Positions 24,946-33,591 of a DNA stretch of 64,000 nucleotides are shown piece after piece. Position 1 is the first letter of the stretch. Every line of letters starts with the position of its first letter. Made by a program: the position numbers and the translations under genes. The notes beneath the pieces are model-generated. The model worked only from the letters and a program-made list of their open reading frames with translations. It had not been told where the DNA came from and ran no database searches. This DNA is from Indibacter alkaliphilus LW1 (GTDB taxonomy: Bacteria > Bacteroidota > Bacteroidia > Cytophagales > Cyclobacteriaceae), in NCBI RefSeq assembly GCF_000295935.2, contig NZ_ALWO02000036.1, forward strand, positions 124,001-188,000, read 5' to 3'.

Positions 24946-24955
24946 ACTTTAATCT

Positions 24956-27900
24956 ATGCTTACTCCTGCATTTAAAACCTTTGGTATTTATTTTAAACAA
25001 AACCTTAAAACCAAGCTGCTGATTGCATTCATTTTTTGGTTGGGATCATTACTTTTTCAGTCTTCGGTTGGCCAGCAACTGATCTTTGTAGACGAACTCG
25101 AACGCCTACCTGACAGTGACCCGTCTGCTACCATCACGGCAGAGGTACTACCTGGTTCGCAGGGGAAAATCCTCTATGGTCAGATCGGAAATCAGGTGGT
25201 ACGTTGGGTGGACGGAAAGCCTGAGCAGCTTGACTTGCCGGGAAGGATTTTGGAGACGAATGCGGACTTCTCCTTAATTAAAGGTGTGATCACAAATAAT
25301 CAAAGGTACTATGTTTTCAAAGATGGAGAAATATCCCAATTCAATGTTCCTGAATCTTCAAGCTTCACAGATCTTCGTGTTGAATACTTTTCAGCTGATG
25401 GGTCTATTTTTATTGGAACGGCAAGAAAGAGAATTGGGGAAATTACCTCTCATTCAAGAGCTGTAAGAATCCAAAATGGCAATTGGGAAATCTTGGGCGA
25501 TGATCCTGACGAATCTGTTTTTGCAAACAGCAACGTTGGTGCAGTAAGGGGTGAAAATGGTGAAATTGTTGTCGGATATTTAAATGTTGGTGGGGAGGGT
25601 AGAGGATTTCGCTATGATGATGGAGCATTCGAGTATTTTTCTAATCAAGCCCCTATTTATGCCACAGTGGCTTCCAAAAATGGAAATGCTATTGCGGGTC
25701 ATATTTTAAACAGATCCATTCCAAATTATGTGGCATTCAAGTGGTATAATGGCAAACTATCTGTCCTTGAGGAATTGGAGCCAGGGACGAGGTATCACTA
25801 TAGTACTTCAATAAGTAATGATGGAAATATTGTAACAGGTTACACAAGTAAGACAGGCGATGGAGTTATTGTCTTCATTCATATTGAGGGTAGAGGGATG
25901 CTTCGATTTTCAGAATTCTTAAATGATGAATATGGGATACAACTTCCTGGTGAAAGATTGATAAGCGCAGACCTATCGGAGGATCAAACGTACGTCACAG
26001 GAGAGCTGAGGTTTACAGTAAGTAACCAACGAAGCTTCATATTAATTTTGGACGAAAAAGATGACCGTCTAGTTGTCAACTCCACGGATGACCGTCCGCT
26101 CAATGTTGCTTCTGCTACGGATTGTAACACTGGCAGGAACGTGCAGGTAAACGGTAGGGATGTGCCTGAATGTACCCTTCGGGCTGCTATTCAGGCAGCC
26201 ATCAACCGCCACCAAGATGGCGAAGAAAAGTCCACCGCCATTACCTTTAATATTCCTGAAGAGGGAGTAAAAACCATCAGCTTGCTCAGTCCTCTTCCTG
26301 AAATTACAGCACCCATTTTACTGGATGGTACTGGCCACCTTACTTCATTTGGGCTTCCCTTGGTAAGCTTGGATGGCTCGGGAACTTCCGGTTCCTGTCT
26401 GATCTTGAAACACAATGACATCAAAGTAAAAGGATTTGCCATCCATGGTTTTGCAGAACATGGGATCGTATTGGAAGGCTTGACGGGAATCGAACTTGAG
26501 ACCTTGATCATCGGCACCAATGCCAACCGCAGCCCGGGATTGGGCAATGGTGGGGATGGTATCCAAATACTCGGTGATTCCAAAGTAAAAATAGGGGGTG
26601 CATCTAGAGGCCGTCTGCCTTTAGAGACCGAAAATTTCGGCACCAATGTGGCCATTCTCGGAAATGGGGGTAAGGGAATACTCATACACAACCCTGCCAA
26701 TTCAGCGAATACCAGAAAAAAGGCTCCGGGTTATTATCAAGCTGAATGGGAAAATCGAAATCTTAGGATTGCAGAAGAGGAAAAGAACGTAGAGGTAAAC
26801 AATGCCACATTTGGCATGCTCAAGTTTGAGGACATAGAAGCGTACACAGACCCCAACAGGGAGGAAGGTATTGAAATGATTGGTGCAAGAGGCATGAATA
26901 TAGGAAGTAGCTCCTCCTGGGAAGGTGATGCTCCCTCTATTTCAATTTCCTCTTCCGAAATGGTTCATGTAGTTCAGATGTCTGCCAACAAAAACCGAGC
27001 TGTCATTTCTCAGCCCGACCATATCAATGTGGAAAGAGCACAATCCTCTTCCATTAAGGTTCGTGGCAGTAGGGGAATTACCATTGGATCTTATGATGAA
27101 GAAGATGACCCGATTGAAGGGGTTGGGGCAGGTTCCTACTTTTTGGATGTGGAAGATTCGGAAGATGTGGAAATACACCATGTATTGGTAGGCGCAGCAA
27201 AATCCATCAGTAATTTATCCCAGAGTCTCAACAATTCCCTTCGAAACCTTGAGGGAGGCATACGGGTGCACAATTCCCGCAAAGTCAAAATTGGGAGGCT
27301 TGGAATGACCACGGTTATAGTCAATAGTGGCGGAAAAACTGGTAGTCTGGGTGCCGGCATCCATATTTCCGGTAATCTCAGTCAAGCGATCCGGGTTGTT
27401 GCTGCCAAAGTAGGGGCCACCGACCTAGGAACATTTGGGGCGAATGAAGGTGATGGGATATTGGTGGAGGATGGGGTTGCAGATTTTGAGATAGGTGGGG
27501 AAAGTGAAGAGGAAACTGTTGTCCTTGCCGGAAACAAGGGGTATGGGCTTGTCCTGAGCAAACTGAATGAACACACAGTATTGGCAGAATACCTAACGCG
27601 GCAAATAGGAAGAGTGACTAACGTGATTACAGATGCCCTTGGAAAACCCACTTTTGGAGAAGTTATTTCCAACAAACTTGGTGCAGTCAAGGTAGATGAC
27701 TCCTTCAATATCATGTTGGAGCGATTGAGTATTGGACAAACTGACGGTAACGGGATCGAAATAAAGGGAGATCTGAGCAAGGCCATCAAAATATTGAAAA
27801 CAGGAATAGGTACTTTGGCTGAATATGAGCATCTACTTCCGGAGGAAATCAGGGGGCCAAAGGGTGACGGAATAGTCATTGACGGTGCCAGTAATATCGA

Positions 27901-29536
27901 GATTGGTGAAACTAACGGGCCTTCAGGGGTCAACATTTGGGGGAGTCTGGGAAGAGGTATTTCCATCCTGAATGCCAAAAATATACACGTTCACAAAGCC
28001 AATATTGGCGCGTTTGATCTTTCCCGAGTCACTGGTGCAGCAGCTACTGCGGCAAAAACCATAGGGAACGCCATGGGAGGAATTTATGTAGAAGCCTCCG
28101 AAAACATTGAAGTAGCCGAGTCCGAAATCAGCAATAACGGTAGCAATTCGGAAAGCCAATTTGGAGGAATCATGGTCAAAAGTGCAAATATGATCAAAAT
28201 ATTGGCCTCGGAGTTGGGAAACAGGCATGAGTCCGGAGAGATCCTTGGGAATGAAAAGGAAGGGATACTCTTGGAAAATGCAAGGCAGATTAAAGTACTG
28301 TCGAGCAAAATCGTTGGAAACATGGGCGGGATTTCTGCCGCATTTTCCGATTTGGAGTTGGACGGCAATACCATAGAAGCCCAAAAATCAGATGGGGTTA
28401 GGCTAGGAAATGGCATTTCGTTCCGGGGAGGACACCTAAAAATGATCCGTAATGTCGTGCAGGAAAATGAGGCTGTAGGCATTCAACTCAACGCAGTTCT
28501 GGGGGCTACCATCCGGGTAAACAACATAGTAGCGAATGCCTTGGGTGGGTTAAAATCAGGTGGAGAGAATGAACGCACCTTGGAGGAGGGGCAGGTTTTT
28601 GCCCAAGAAAACTGGTGGGGAGACGCTTCCGGGCCTGGTGGTAATGGATCGGGTTCAGGTGATCAGGTGCTGGGAAATGTGGATTATGCTGAGTGGCTCA
28701 CCAGTCCCATCGGTATAGCGGTGACACCGGAAAGCCATTTGATTGGTTTGGAATCGAATGAAGAGCTGGAGCTTTCAGTGGCTTTTGCCAATCACCTGCT
28801 TACAACTGACAGGCTGAATGTTAGTATTGCGGATAGTTTGGGTTGGATACAGGGAAGTACTTCTTTTTCTGTGGATGTTTCGGATGGAGAGAAAACTTTC
28901 CAAACATTATCATTCCAACCTTCCGATAGCCAATCTTCTACCAACAAGGTCACCATCACGGCTACTTCAGAAGGCAATCCTGAGCTTGAAAGCGCATCCA
29001 CTATTTATTTACTGGGGGAAAACCGTATTGTATATCTGAATAAAGATGAACTAAATGGACAAGACCATATTGACTTAGAAAGGGGGAATTTCCGAATAGG
29101 AGACGAACTTCTAATCAACAGTGGAGGTGCAAATGAAGAGAAGGTTCTGATCAAGGATTTTGGTTCGATTATCCTTGATGAACCTTTAAAATATTCTCAT
29201 GCAGCAGGAGAAGGGGCTATTTTGCTTACAAGTTCCATTACTTCCATTGGTTTCGAGCCAAGGGAAAACACCCCAGCTATTTTAGGACAAAACTATCCCA
29301 ATCCATTTACTGACAAAACTACCATACCAATTTCTCTTCCCTTAAGTTCCAACATCAGTTTTCAGGTATTTGATCAAATGGGCAGACTAGTAAGCACCTT
29401 GCATAAAGGGGTTCTGAAGCAAGGGAAACATTATTTTGAATGGGACGCTTCAGATCTTAGCCCCGGTATTTATTTCTACAGGATTGAGGGACTAGGTTTC
29501 ATGGATACAAAAAGGATGTTTTTAAAAGGTCAGTAA
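24956..29536 (+). CDS. Giant secreted beta-helix protein with T9SS sorting domain
   Basis: A 1526-residue protein. Its signal anchor is at residues about 18-40 (KTKLLIAFIFWLGSLLFQSSVG). An N-terminal propeller-like region with HAF-type repeats (VGYLNVGGEGRGFRYDDG) runs to about 360. A CSLREA-like segment (LVVNSTDDRPLNVASATDC...CTLRAAIQAAINRH) then opens a long right-handed parallel beta-helix, about residues 410-1240, with many NG/GI/IE turns. Next comes an Ig-like region, and last a type A T9SS C-terminal sorting domain (NYPNPFTDKTTIPISLPLSS to the C-terminus), which directs outer-membrane export and surface attachment. Polysaccharide binding or adhesion is inferred. It is encoded directly after a serine hydrolase. 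Confidence 0.92.
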   Translation: MLTPAFKTFGIYFKQNLKTKLLIAFIFWLGSLLFQSSVGQQLIFVDELERLPDSDPSATITAEVLPGSQGKILYGQIGNQVVRWVDGKPEQLDLPGRILETNADFSLIKGVITNNQRYYVFKDGEISQFNVPESSSFTDLRVEYFSADGSIFIGTARKRIGEITSHSRAVRIQNGNWEILGDDPDESVFANSNVGAVRGENGEIVVGYLNVGGEGRGFRYDDGAFEYFSNQAPIYATVASKNGNAIAGHILNRSIPNYVAFKWYNGKLSVLEELEPGTRYHYSTSISNDGNIVTGYTSKTGDGVIVFIHIEGRGMLRFSEFLNDEYGIQLPGERLISADLSEDQTYVTGELRFTVSNQRSFILILDEKDDRLVVNSTDDRPLNVASATDCNTGRNVQVNGRDVPECTLRAAIQAAINRHQDGEEKSTAITFNIPEEGVKTISLLSPLPEITAPILLDGTGHLTSFGLPLVSLDGSGTSGSCLILKHNDIKVKGFAIHGFAEHGIVLEGLTGIELETLIIGTNANRSPGLGNGGDGIQILGDSKVKIGGASRGRLPLETENFGTNVAILGNGGKGILIHNPANSANTRKKAPGYYQAEWENRNLRIAEEEKNVEVNNATFGMLKFEDIEAYTDPNREEGIEMIGARGMNIGSSSSWEGDAPSISISSSEMVHVVQMSANKNRAVISQPDHINVERAQSSSIKVRGSRGITIGSYDEEDDPIEGVGAGSYFLDVEDSEDVEIHHVLVGAAKSISNLSQSLNNSLRNLEGGIRVHNSRKVKIGRLGMTTVIVNSGGKTGSLGAGIHISGNLSQAIRVVAAKVGATDLGTFGANEGDGILVEDGVADFEIGGESEEETVVLAGNKGYGLVLSKLNEHTVLAEYLTRQIGRVTNVITDALGKPTFGEVISNKLGAVKVDDSFNIMLERLSIGQTDGNGIEIKGDLSKAIKILKTGIGTLAEYEHLLPEEIRGPKGDGIVIDGASNIEIGETNGPSGVNIWGSLGRGISILNAKNIHVHKANIGAFDLSRVTGAAATAAKTIGNAMGGIYVEASENIEVAESEISNNGSNSESQFGGIMVKSANMIKILASELGNRHESGEILGNEKEGILLENARQIKVLSSKIVGNMGGISAAFSDLELDGNTIEAQKSDGVRLGNGISFRGGHLKMIRNVVQENEAVGIQLNAVLGATIRVNNIVANALGGLKSGGENERTLEEGQVFAQENWWGDASGPGGNGSGSGDQVLGNVDYAEWLTSPIGIAVTPESHLIGLESNEELELSVAFANHLLTTDRLNVSIADSLGWIQGSTSFSVDVSDGEKTFQTLSFQPSDSQSSTNKVTITATSEGNPELESASTIYLLGENRIVYLNKDELNGQDHIDLERGNFRIGDELLINSGGANEEKVLIKDFGSIILDEPLKYSHAAGEGAILLTSSITSIGFEPRENTPAILGQNYPNPFTDKTTIPISLPLSSNISFQVFDQMGRLVSTLHKGVLKQGKHYFEWDASDLSPGIYFYRIEGLGFMDTKRMFLKGQ

Positions 29537-29617
29537 AAACATCCGTCCAGGTTGATGACATCGGACAATTTTTCCAATGTATAAACAAATCTTCGGTTTA
29601 AGTAAAATTTTAATGCT

Positions 29618-30076
29618 ATGAAAAAATCACATTACTTCTCCTTATTCAGTTTAGTCTTGGCCTTGTTGCTCTATAGCTGCCAAGAAACAGAAGAACCTGA
29701 CAAGATAGATGATCTTCAATTTACAGTAGATTTCAACTTGGTACAGCCTGCTGAATTAAGATCAGATGGCTGGTATGTATCCAATCCGTATTATGAAGCC
29801 ACTTTTCAGCATCGGGAAAATGTGCAACAATATGAATTTCGTACCATAAGGGAAGACGGAAGCAAATCAGATGTATTTGTCAGAAGGCCCAATCAACTTA
29901 CCATACAAGACAACATCGTTCAACATAGGATAATATTAGGTTCACCGTATTTAGGTCTAGGAATTTCCGAGGCTGCCAAAAACCAGATGCTCGCAGAATT
30001 TCAGCAGATCATTGATCAAAGAGCAGGGCAATACCATAAGCTGGAGGTGACTGTAATTCCGGCTCCGGCTCCTTAA
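29618..30076 (+). CDS. Small uncharacterised lipoprotein
   Basis: A 152-residue product with signal MKKSHYFSLFSLVLALLLYSC (lipobox LYSC, Cys21). The mature part reads QETEEPDKIDDLQFTVDFNL then a beta-rich, partly aromatic domain (SDGWYVSNPYYEATFQHRENV) and a proline-alanine tail. No family is recognised. It lies between the beta-helix gene and the second serine hydrolase, 27 bp upstream of the latter's ATG, so it probably belongs to the same operon; the role may be that of an accessory or substrate-binding partner. Confidence 0.72.
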   Translation: MKKSHYFSLFSLVLALLLYSCQETEEPDKIDDLQFTVDFNLVQPAELRSDGWYVSNPYYEATFQHRENVQQYEFRTIREDGSKSDVFVRRPNQLTIQDNIVQHRIILGSPYLGLGISEAAKNQMLAEFQQIIDQRAGQYHKLEVTVIPAPAP

Positions 30077-30103
30077 TTTTTTTTGAACCTAAAACAAACT
30101 GTT

Positions 30104-31276
30104 ATGAAAAATATCAAATACCTGATTTATCTATTTCTAGGGTTAGTAATCTTCTCCTGTACGGAAACTGAAGACGAAAACCCAACCAACCGTCCAGAGC
30201 AAGAGGATATTCTTGCCATCGACAATAGGGTTCAGGACATCATGCAAGAATTCTTATTTCCGGGACTTTCCATCGCCATTGCAGAAAATGGGAGATTGGT
30301 TTACACCAAAGCTTATGGGCTGTCAGATGTCAACACAGGTTCCCAGGTAAATATCAATAGCGAGTTTCGCTATTCCAGCTTCGCAAAGACCATTACAGGC
30401 ATTGCCATCATGCAGTTGGTGGAAAAAGGCAAGCTTGCTTTGGATGACCGTGTATTTGGGGAAGGAGCAATTCTTGGGACAGAATTTGGAAATAATGCCT
30501 ACTCCAACCGAATCAGAAATATCACGGTCAACCACCTGCTACATCATCTTTCCGGTGGATGGAGAAACTTTGTAGATGACCCTGTTTTTGATTCGCCTTT
30601 TAATCTTTCCCAGAATGAAATGATTTCTTGGGGCTTGGATAATGTCGCTCAAGCTACCAACCCAGGAACCACCTACCATTATTCCAATTTTGGATATGTC
30701 TTATTGGGCAGAGTAATCGAAAAGGCATCAGGGATGTCCTATGATGCCTATGTCAAATCGGAAATTTTAGACCCTGTAGGAGCAAAAAACACATACCTGG
30801 CAAATACATCTGCCAATGATAAAGGGCCTAATGAAGTATCCTATCTTGCTGATGACAGTTTGAGTCCTTACACAACATATAATATTGGAAGGGCAGATGC
30901 CACAGCTGGTTGGGTAAGTACACCAAGTGATGTGGTAAGAATACTCAGCGCTGTAGACCAGCAACCTAACCATCCTGCCTTGCTCAGCACCCAGTCCAAT
31001 CAATTAAGGCGGACACCTTTGAACAATTCAGGTAACTACGGTAAAGGTGTTTATCGGTTGGCACACCCTGATCTTGGCAATGTCTATTGGCATGACGGAT
31101 CTTGGCCTGGGACTCAAACCCTTTCCATTTCCATTCCAGGTAATATTGCCATCAGCGTTGCAATGAATTCAAGTTATCTGGACAACTACCAACAATCCCT
31201 TAATTTCATAGCCGGAAAGCTGTTTGAAATTGTGCAGGATGAATCCATCACTTTCCAGGATATAGACCAGTTTTGA
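30104..31276 (+). CDS. Beta-lactamase-fold serine hydrolase lipoprotein, copy 2
   Basis: The 390-residue paralogue of 23752-24945 starts at the ATG at 30104; the TTG at 30083 gives no better signal. The lipobox is VIFSC. Catalytic motifs are complete: SxxK as SFAK (Ser92, Lys95), YxN as YSN (Tyr193, Asn195) and HDG (His330) in YWHDGSWPGT. The two copies align along their length, with shared QEDI-AIDN openings, KAYGL-DV, DD-VFGEG and DIDQF/NIDQF ends. Since this copy keeps the third motif it is the better candidate for an active enzyme. It is a class C beta-lactamase-like or D-peptidase-type hydrolase; the substrate is unknown. Confidence 0.92.
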   Translation: MKNIKYLIYLFLGLVIFSCTETEDENPTNRPEQEDILAIDNRVQDIMQEFLFPGLSIAIAENGRLVYTKAYGLSDVNTGSQVNINSEFRYSSFAKTITGIAIMQLVEKGKLALDDRVFGEGAILGTEFGNNAYSNRIRNITVNHLLHHLSGGWRNFVDDPVFDSPFNLSQNEMISWGLDNVAQATNPGTTYHYSNFGYVLLGRVIEKASGMSYDAYVKSEILDPVGAKNTYLANTSANDKGPNEVSYLADDSLSPYTTYNIGRADATAGWVSTPSDVVRILSAVDQQPNHPALLSTQSNQLRRTPLNNSGNYGKGVYRLAHPDLGNVYWHDGSWPGTQTLSISIPGNIAISVAMNSSYLDNYQQSLNFIAGKLFEIVQDESITFQDIDQF

Positions 31277-31528
31277 CAACATGATTTCTGAGAACCTGTA
31301 AGAGAAGGGGATTTTTTTAGTAAGTGAACACACTTCGGTAGACGGAGAAGATCAAATTGAATCAATGGGTAACTAGGGATATGGTTTGGTTTTCTCCATT
31401 TTTTTTGATGACAAATGCAGGAATTCTCGATGTAAAATAAAGAGAACAAAAAACCATTGAAAAGCTCAGTCAGCTGATTGGAGCAACACTATTCAATCAA
31501 ATCAATTTAACAAATAGAAAATAAGCAC

Positions 31529-32206
31529 ATGAAAAAATTAGCAGGAATTATTGTCCTTATGGTCTTCTCACTTACGGGAAATGCACAAGTTGAAAACATT
31601 GAGTTTGGTGCTAGAGCTGGCTTAAATCTCAGCCACTTGATTATGAAAGACAACTTTGAAAGGGTACCAACCACAGCTAGGCCAAACGCAATGCTCGGTG
31701 TGTTCGCAAGAAAGTCTATTTCTGAACAATTTTCTGGTCAAGTAGAATTGCTATACGCTGGTATCAGCGGTGGGATAAAAGGTAATGAATATTCTGCTCC
31801 TGTCAATCCCAGGCATAATTTACACTATTTGCTATTACCAGTTTTGACCAGATACGCCATCAATGATAAAATCTCTCTTGAAGCCGGACCTCAGGTCGGG
31901 TACCTATTGTCGGCAAAAAGAGTTCAGAATTCATTAGGTCAATTAATCCCTGCAAATGCTATGAACCCTACAGGTGGTGGAGCCAATAATCCAAGCTCAC
32001 CAACCAATTCAACTGATATCTCCGACTTCTATAAAAATGTGGACGTGGCATTTGTTTTAGGGGCATCTTATCAGATTCTTGACCCAATGTCCGGGTTTAT
32101 CAGATATCAACATGGCCTAACCAATCTTTCTATCTTAGGAATAGATGGTTATGTCGATAGGAATATAGCACTTTCCATTGGTCTCACTTATTTATTTAAA
32201 AAGTAA
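31529..32206 (+). CDS. PorT-family outer-membrane beta-barrel protein
   Basis: The 225-residue product has signal MKKLAGIIVLMVFSLTGNAQ. Then VENIEFGARAGLNLSHLIMKDN and LSIGLTYLFKK frame a small barrel of the PorT/OmpA-like type (FGARAGLN opening, strong final strand ending in a lysine pair). PorT-family proteins in Bacteroidota range from T9SS components to unassigned porins; this one is not close enough to call PorT itself. It is 250 bp after the second hydrolase and stands before the sigma-factor module, whose candidate promoter begins 27 bp after its stop. Confidence 0.85.
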   Translation: MKKLAGIIVLMVFSLTGNAQVENIEFGARAGLNLSHLIMKDNFERVPTTARPNAMLGVFARKSISEQFSGQVELLYAGISGGIKGNEYSAPVNPRHNLHYLLLPVLTRYAINDKISLEAGPQVGYLLSAKRVQNSLGQLIPANAMNPTGGGANNPSSPTNSTDISDFYKNVDVAFVLGASYQILDPMSGFIRYQHGLTNLSILGIDGYVDRNIALSIGLTYLFKK

Positions 32207-32233
32207 TAGACAATATGGCAAAAACATCATTTA

Positions 32234-32266
32234 AATTGGTCTAAAAACCAATTGGTTGTATATTTC
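32234..32266 (+). promoter_or_regulatory. Candidate promoter with overlapping inverted repeat before the sigma gene
   Basis: An inverted repeat AATTGGT (32234-32240) / ACCAATT (32247-32253) sits over a possible -33 TTG (32236-32238). A -7-like TATATTTC follows at 32259-32266, close to the Bacteroidota consensus TAnnTTTG (last base differs), with a 20-bp spacer. The ATG is at 32283. The inverted repeat could be an operator for autoregulation of the sigma operon. Inferred. Confidence 0.4.
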
Positions 32267-32282
32267 TGCATTGAACATCGTG

Positions 32283-32846
32283 ATGCAGCAATATACTTTT
32301 GAAAAATACAGTCAGGAAGAAATAATAGAGGGAATCAAAAATAATGATTCCAGGATGATTCAGGTATTCTATCAAAGCCAATACAAAAAGATCGAACAAT
32401 ACATATTGGCAAACAATGGAGATCCTGAAGACGCCAAAGATATCTACCAAGAAGCGTTTGTGGTCCTTTGGAGAAATATCAAGCTGGAGAAATTTCATCC
32501 TGAAAACGGAACCGCGATAGCGGGATACCTTTATCAGATTGCCAAAAACAAATGGCTGGATAAGTTGAGAAATGCCAAAAACAAAATTACCGTGGAACTG
32601 CAACCAAACCTTCACGAGGCTGAGGAAGAAAATGAGCTTGAAACAGAAGCTTACCATCAGTGGGTCGTCAAAGAGTTTGAAAATCTTGGCGAAACCTGCA
32701 AGGAGGTTCTGAAAAGGTTTTACTTCCAGAAAGAAAGCATGGAGCAAATAGCCTCAGCCTTTGACTGGACTTCTGCAACTGCACGCAACAACAAATACCG
32801 CTGCATTCAACAGCTGAAAGAAAAGTGGAAAACTAAAACCAAATAA
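32283..32846 (+). CDS. ECF-type sigma-70 factor
   Basis: The 187-residue factor begins MQQYTFEKYSQEE from the ATG at 32283; an in-frame TTG at 32256 is less credible. Region 2 (about 28-90) contains IQVFYQSQYKKIEQYILANNGDPEDAKDIYQEAFVVLWRNIK, and region 4 (about 130-180) contains LKRFYFQKESMEQIASAFDWTSATARNNKYRC, both standard. It should direct RNA polymerase to a regulon controlled by the adjacent membrane anti-sigma protein, which starts 4 bp later. The three genes (sigma, anti-sigma, TPR-CHAT) overlap or almost touch and look like one operon. The regulon cannot be read from the window. Confidence 0.93.
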   Translation: MQQYTFEKYSQEEIIEGIKNNDSRMIQVFYQSQYKKIEQYILANNGDPEDAKDIYQEAFVVLWRNIKLEKFHPENGTAIAGYLYQIAKNKWLDKLRNAKNKITVELQPNLHEAEEENELETEAYHQWVVKEFENLGETCKEVLKRFYFQKESMEQIASAFDWTSATARNNKYRCIQQLKEKWKTKTK

Positions 32847-32850
32847 GACT

Positions 32851-33591
32851 TTGAATAACCCAAATCATATATCACAAGAAGAGTTTGAAAGGATCGAACA
32901 GTATATTCTAGGAAGTATGTCTGCTTCTGAAGCTGATTTATTCCGGGAGGAACTGGAGCAAAGTGAGGACTTGAGAAAAAAACACGTAGAAGTCAAGGCT
33001 TTGATTTCGGCCGTGGAAGAAGGGGCTTTACGAAATAGCTTGGATAAATTCCATCAGGACATGGAAAGCGAATCATCTGGACCAGCTCCTGTCAAAAAAC
33101 TCACACCTTGGTTTTGGTCTGCTGCAGCGGCCATAGCATTGGTAATAGCAGCGGCTGTATGGACACTTTATCCTCAGCCAACTAGCCATGAAAGGTTGTT
33201 TGCCCAATACTTTCAGGAAGACCCAGGTTTGATCACTGCCATGAGCTCAGAGGGACAATATGACTTTGATAGGGCAATGGTGGATTACAAGTCCGGGAAT
33301 TACAGGGATGCAATACGTAGATGGGAAACAATTCTATTGGAGAAACCTGAAAATGACACCCTGCTTTATTTTATAGGCTCCTCACACCTTGCCCTGAAAG
33401 AGACGGAGGCTGCTATCTCCTACTTTGAAAAAGTGCTCTTACTGCCGGAAGGCAGGTTTACTGAAGATAATTATTGGTATCTGGGTTTGGCACACCTGGG
33501 AGAGGGAAGAATGGAAGAAGCCAAAGTCAATCTGGCAAATTCCACACATCCCCTCAAAGATCAATTGCTCAAAACTTTAGAGGAAAAATGA
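32851..33591 (+). CDS. Membrane anti-sigma factor-like protein with TPR domain
   Basis: A 246-residue protein starting at a TTG at 32851 (MNNPNHISQEEFERIEQYIL). The N-terminal zone (about 1-70) resembles cytoplasmic anti-sigma helices (QYILGSMSASEADLFREELEQSEDL). One transmembrane helix follows at about 87-107 (WFWSAAAAIALVIAAAVWTLY). The C-terminal half (130-246) holds at least two TPR-like helices (AMVDYKSGNYRDAIRRWETILLEKPEN, YFIGSSHLALKETEAAISYFEKVLLL), presumably periplasmic. The stop overlaps the CHAT gene start by 4 bp (ATGA). It looks like a release-type anti-sigma factor whose periplasmic TPR half could be the contact point with the CHAT protein. No ZAS zinc motif was seen. Confidence 0.85.
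   Translation: MNNPNHISQEEFERIEQYILGSMSASEADLFREELEQSEDLRKKHVEVKALISAVEEGALRNSLDKFHQDMESESSGPAPVKKLTPWFWSAAAAIALVIAAAVWTLYPQPTSHERLFAQYFQEDPGLITAMSSEGQYDFDRAMVDYKSGNYRDAIRRWETILLEKPENDTLLYFIGSSHLALKETEAAISYFEKVLLLPEGRFTEDNYWYLGLAHLGEGRMEEAKVNLANSTHPLKDQLLKTLEEK

Noticed and set aside
26191-28482. Several long minus-strand open frames antisense to the beta-helix gene
   Set aside because: Proline- and serine-rich shadows of the glycine/isoleucine-rich solenoid codons; no starts, signals or families.
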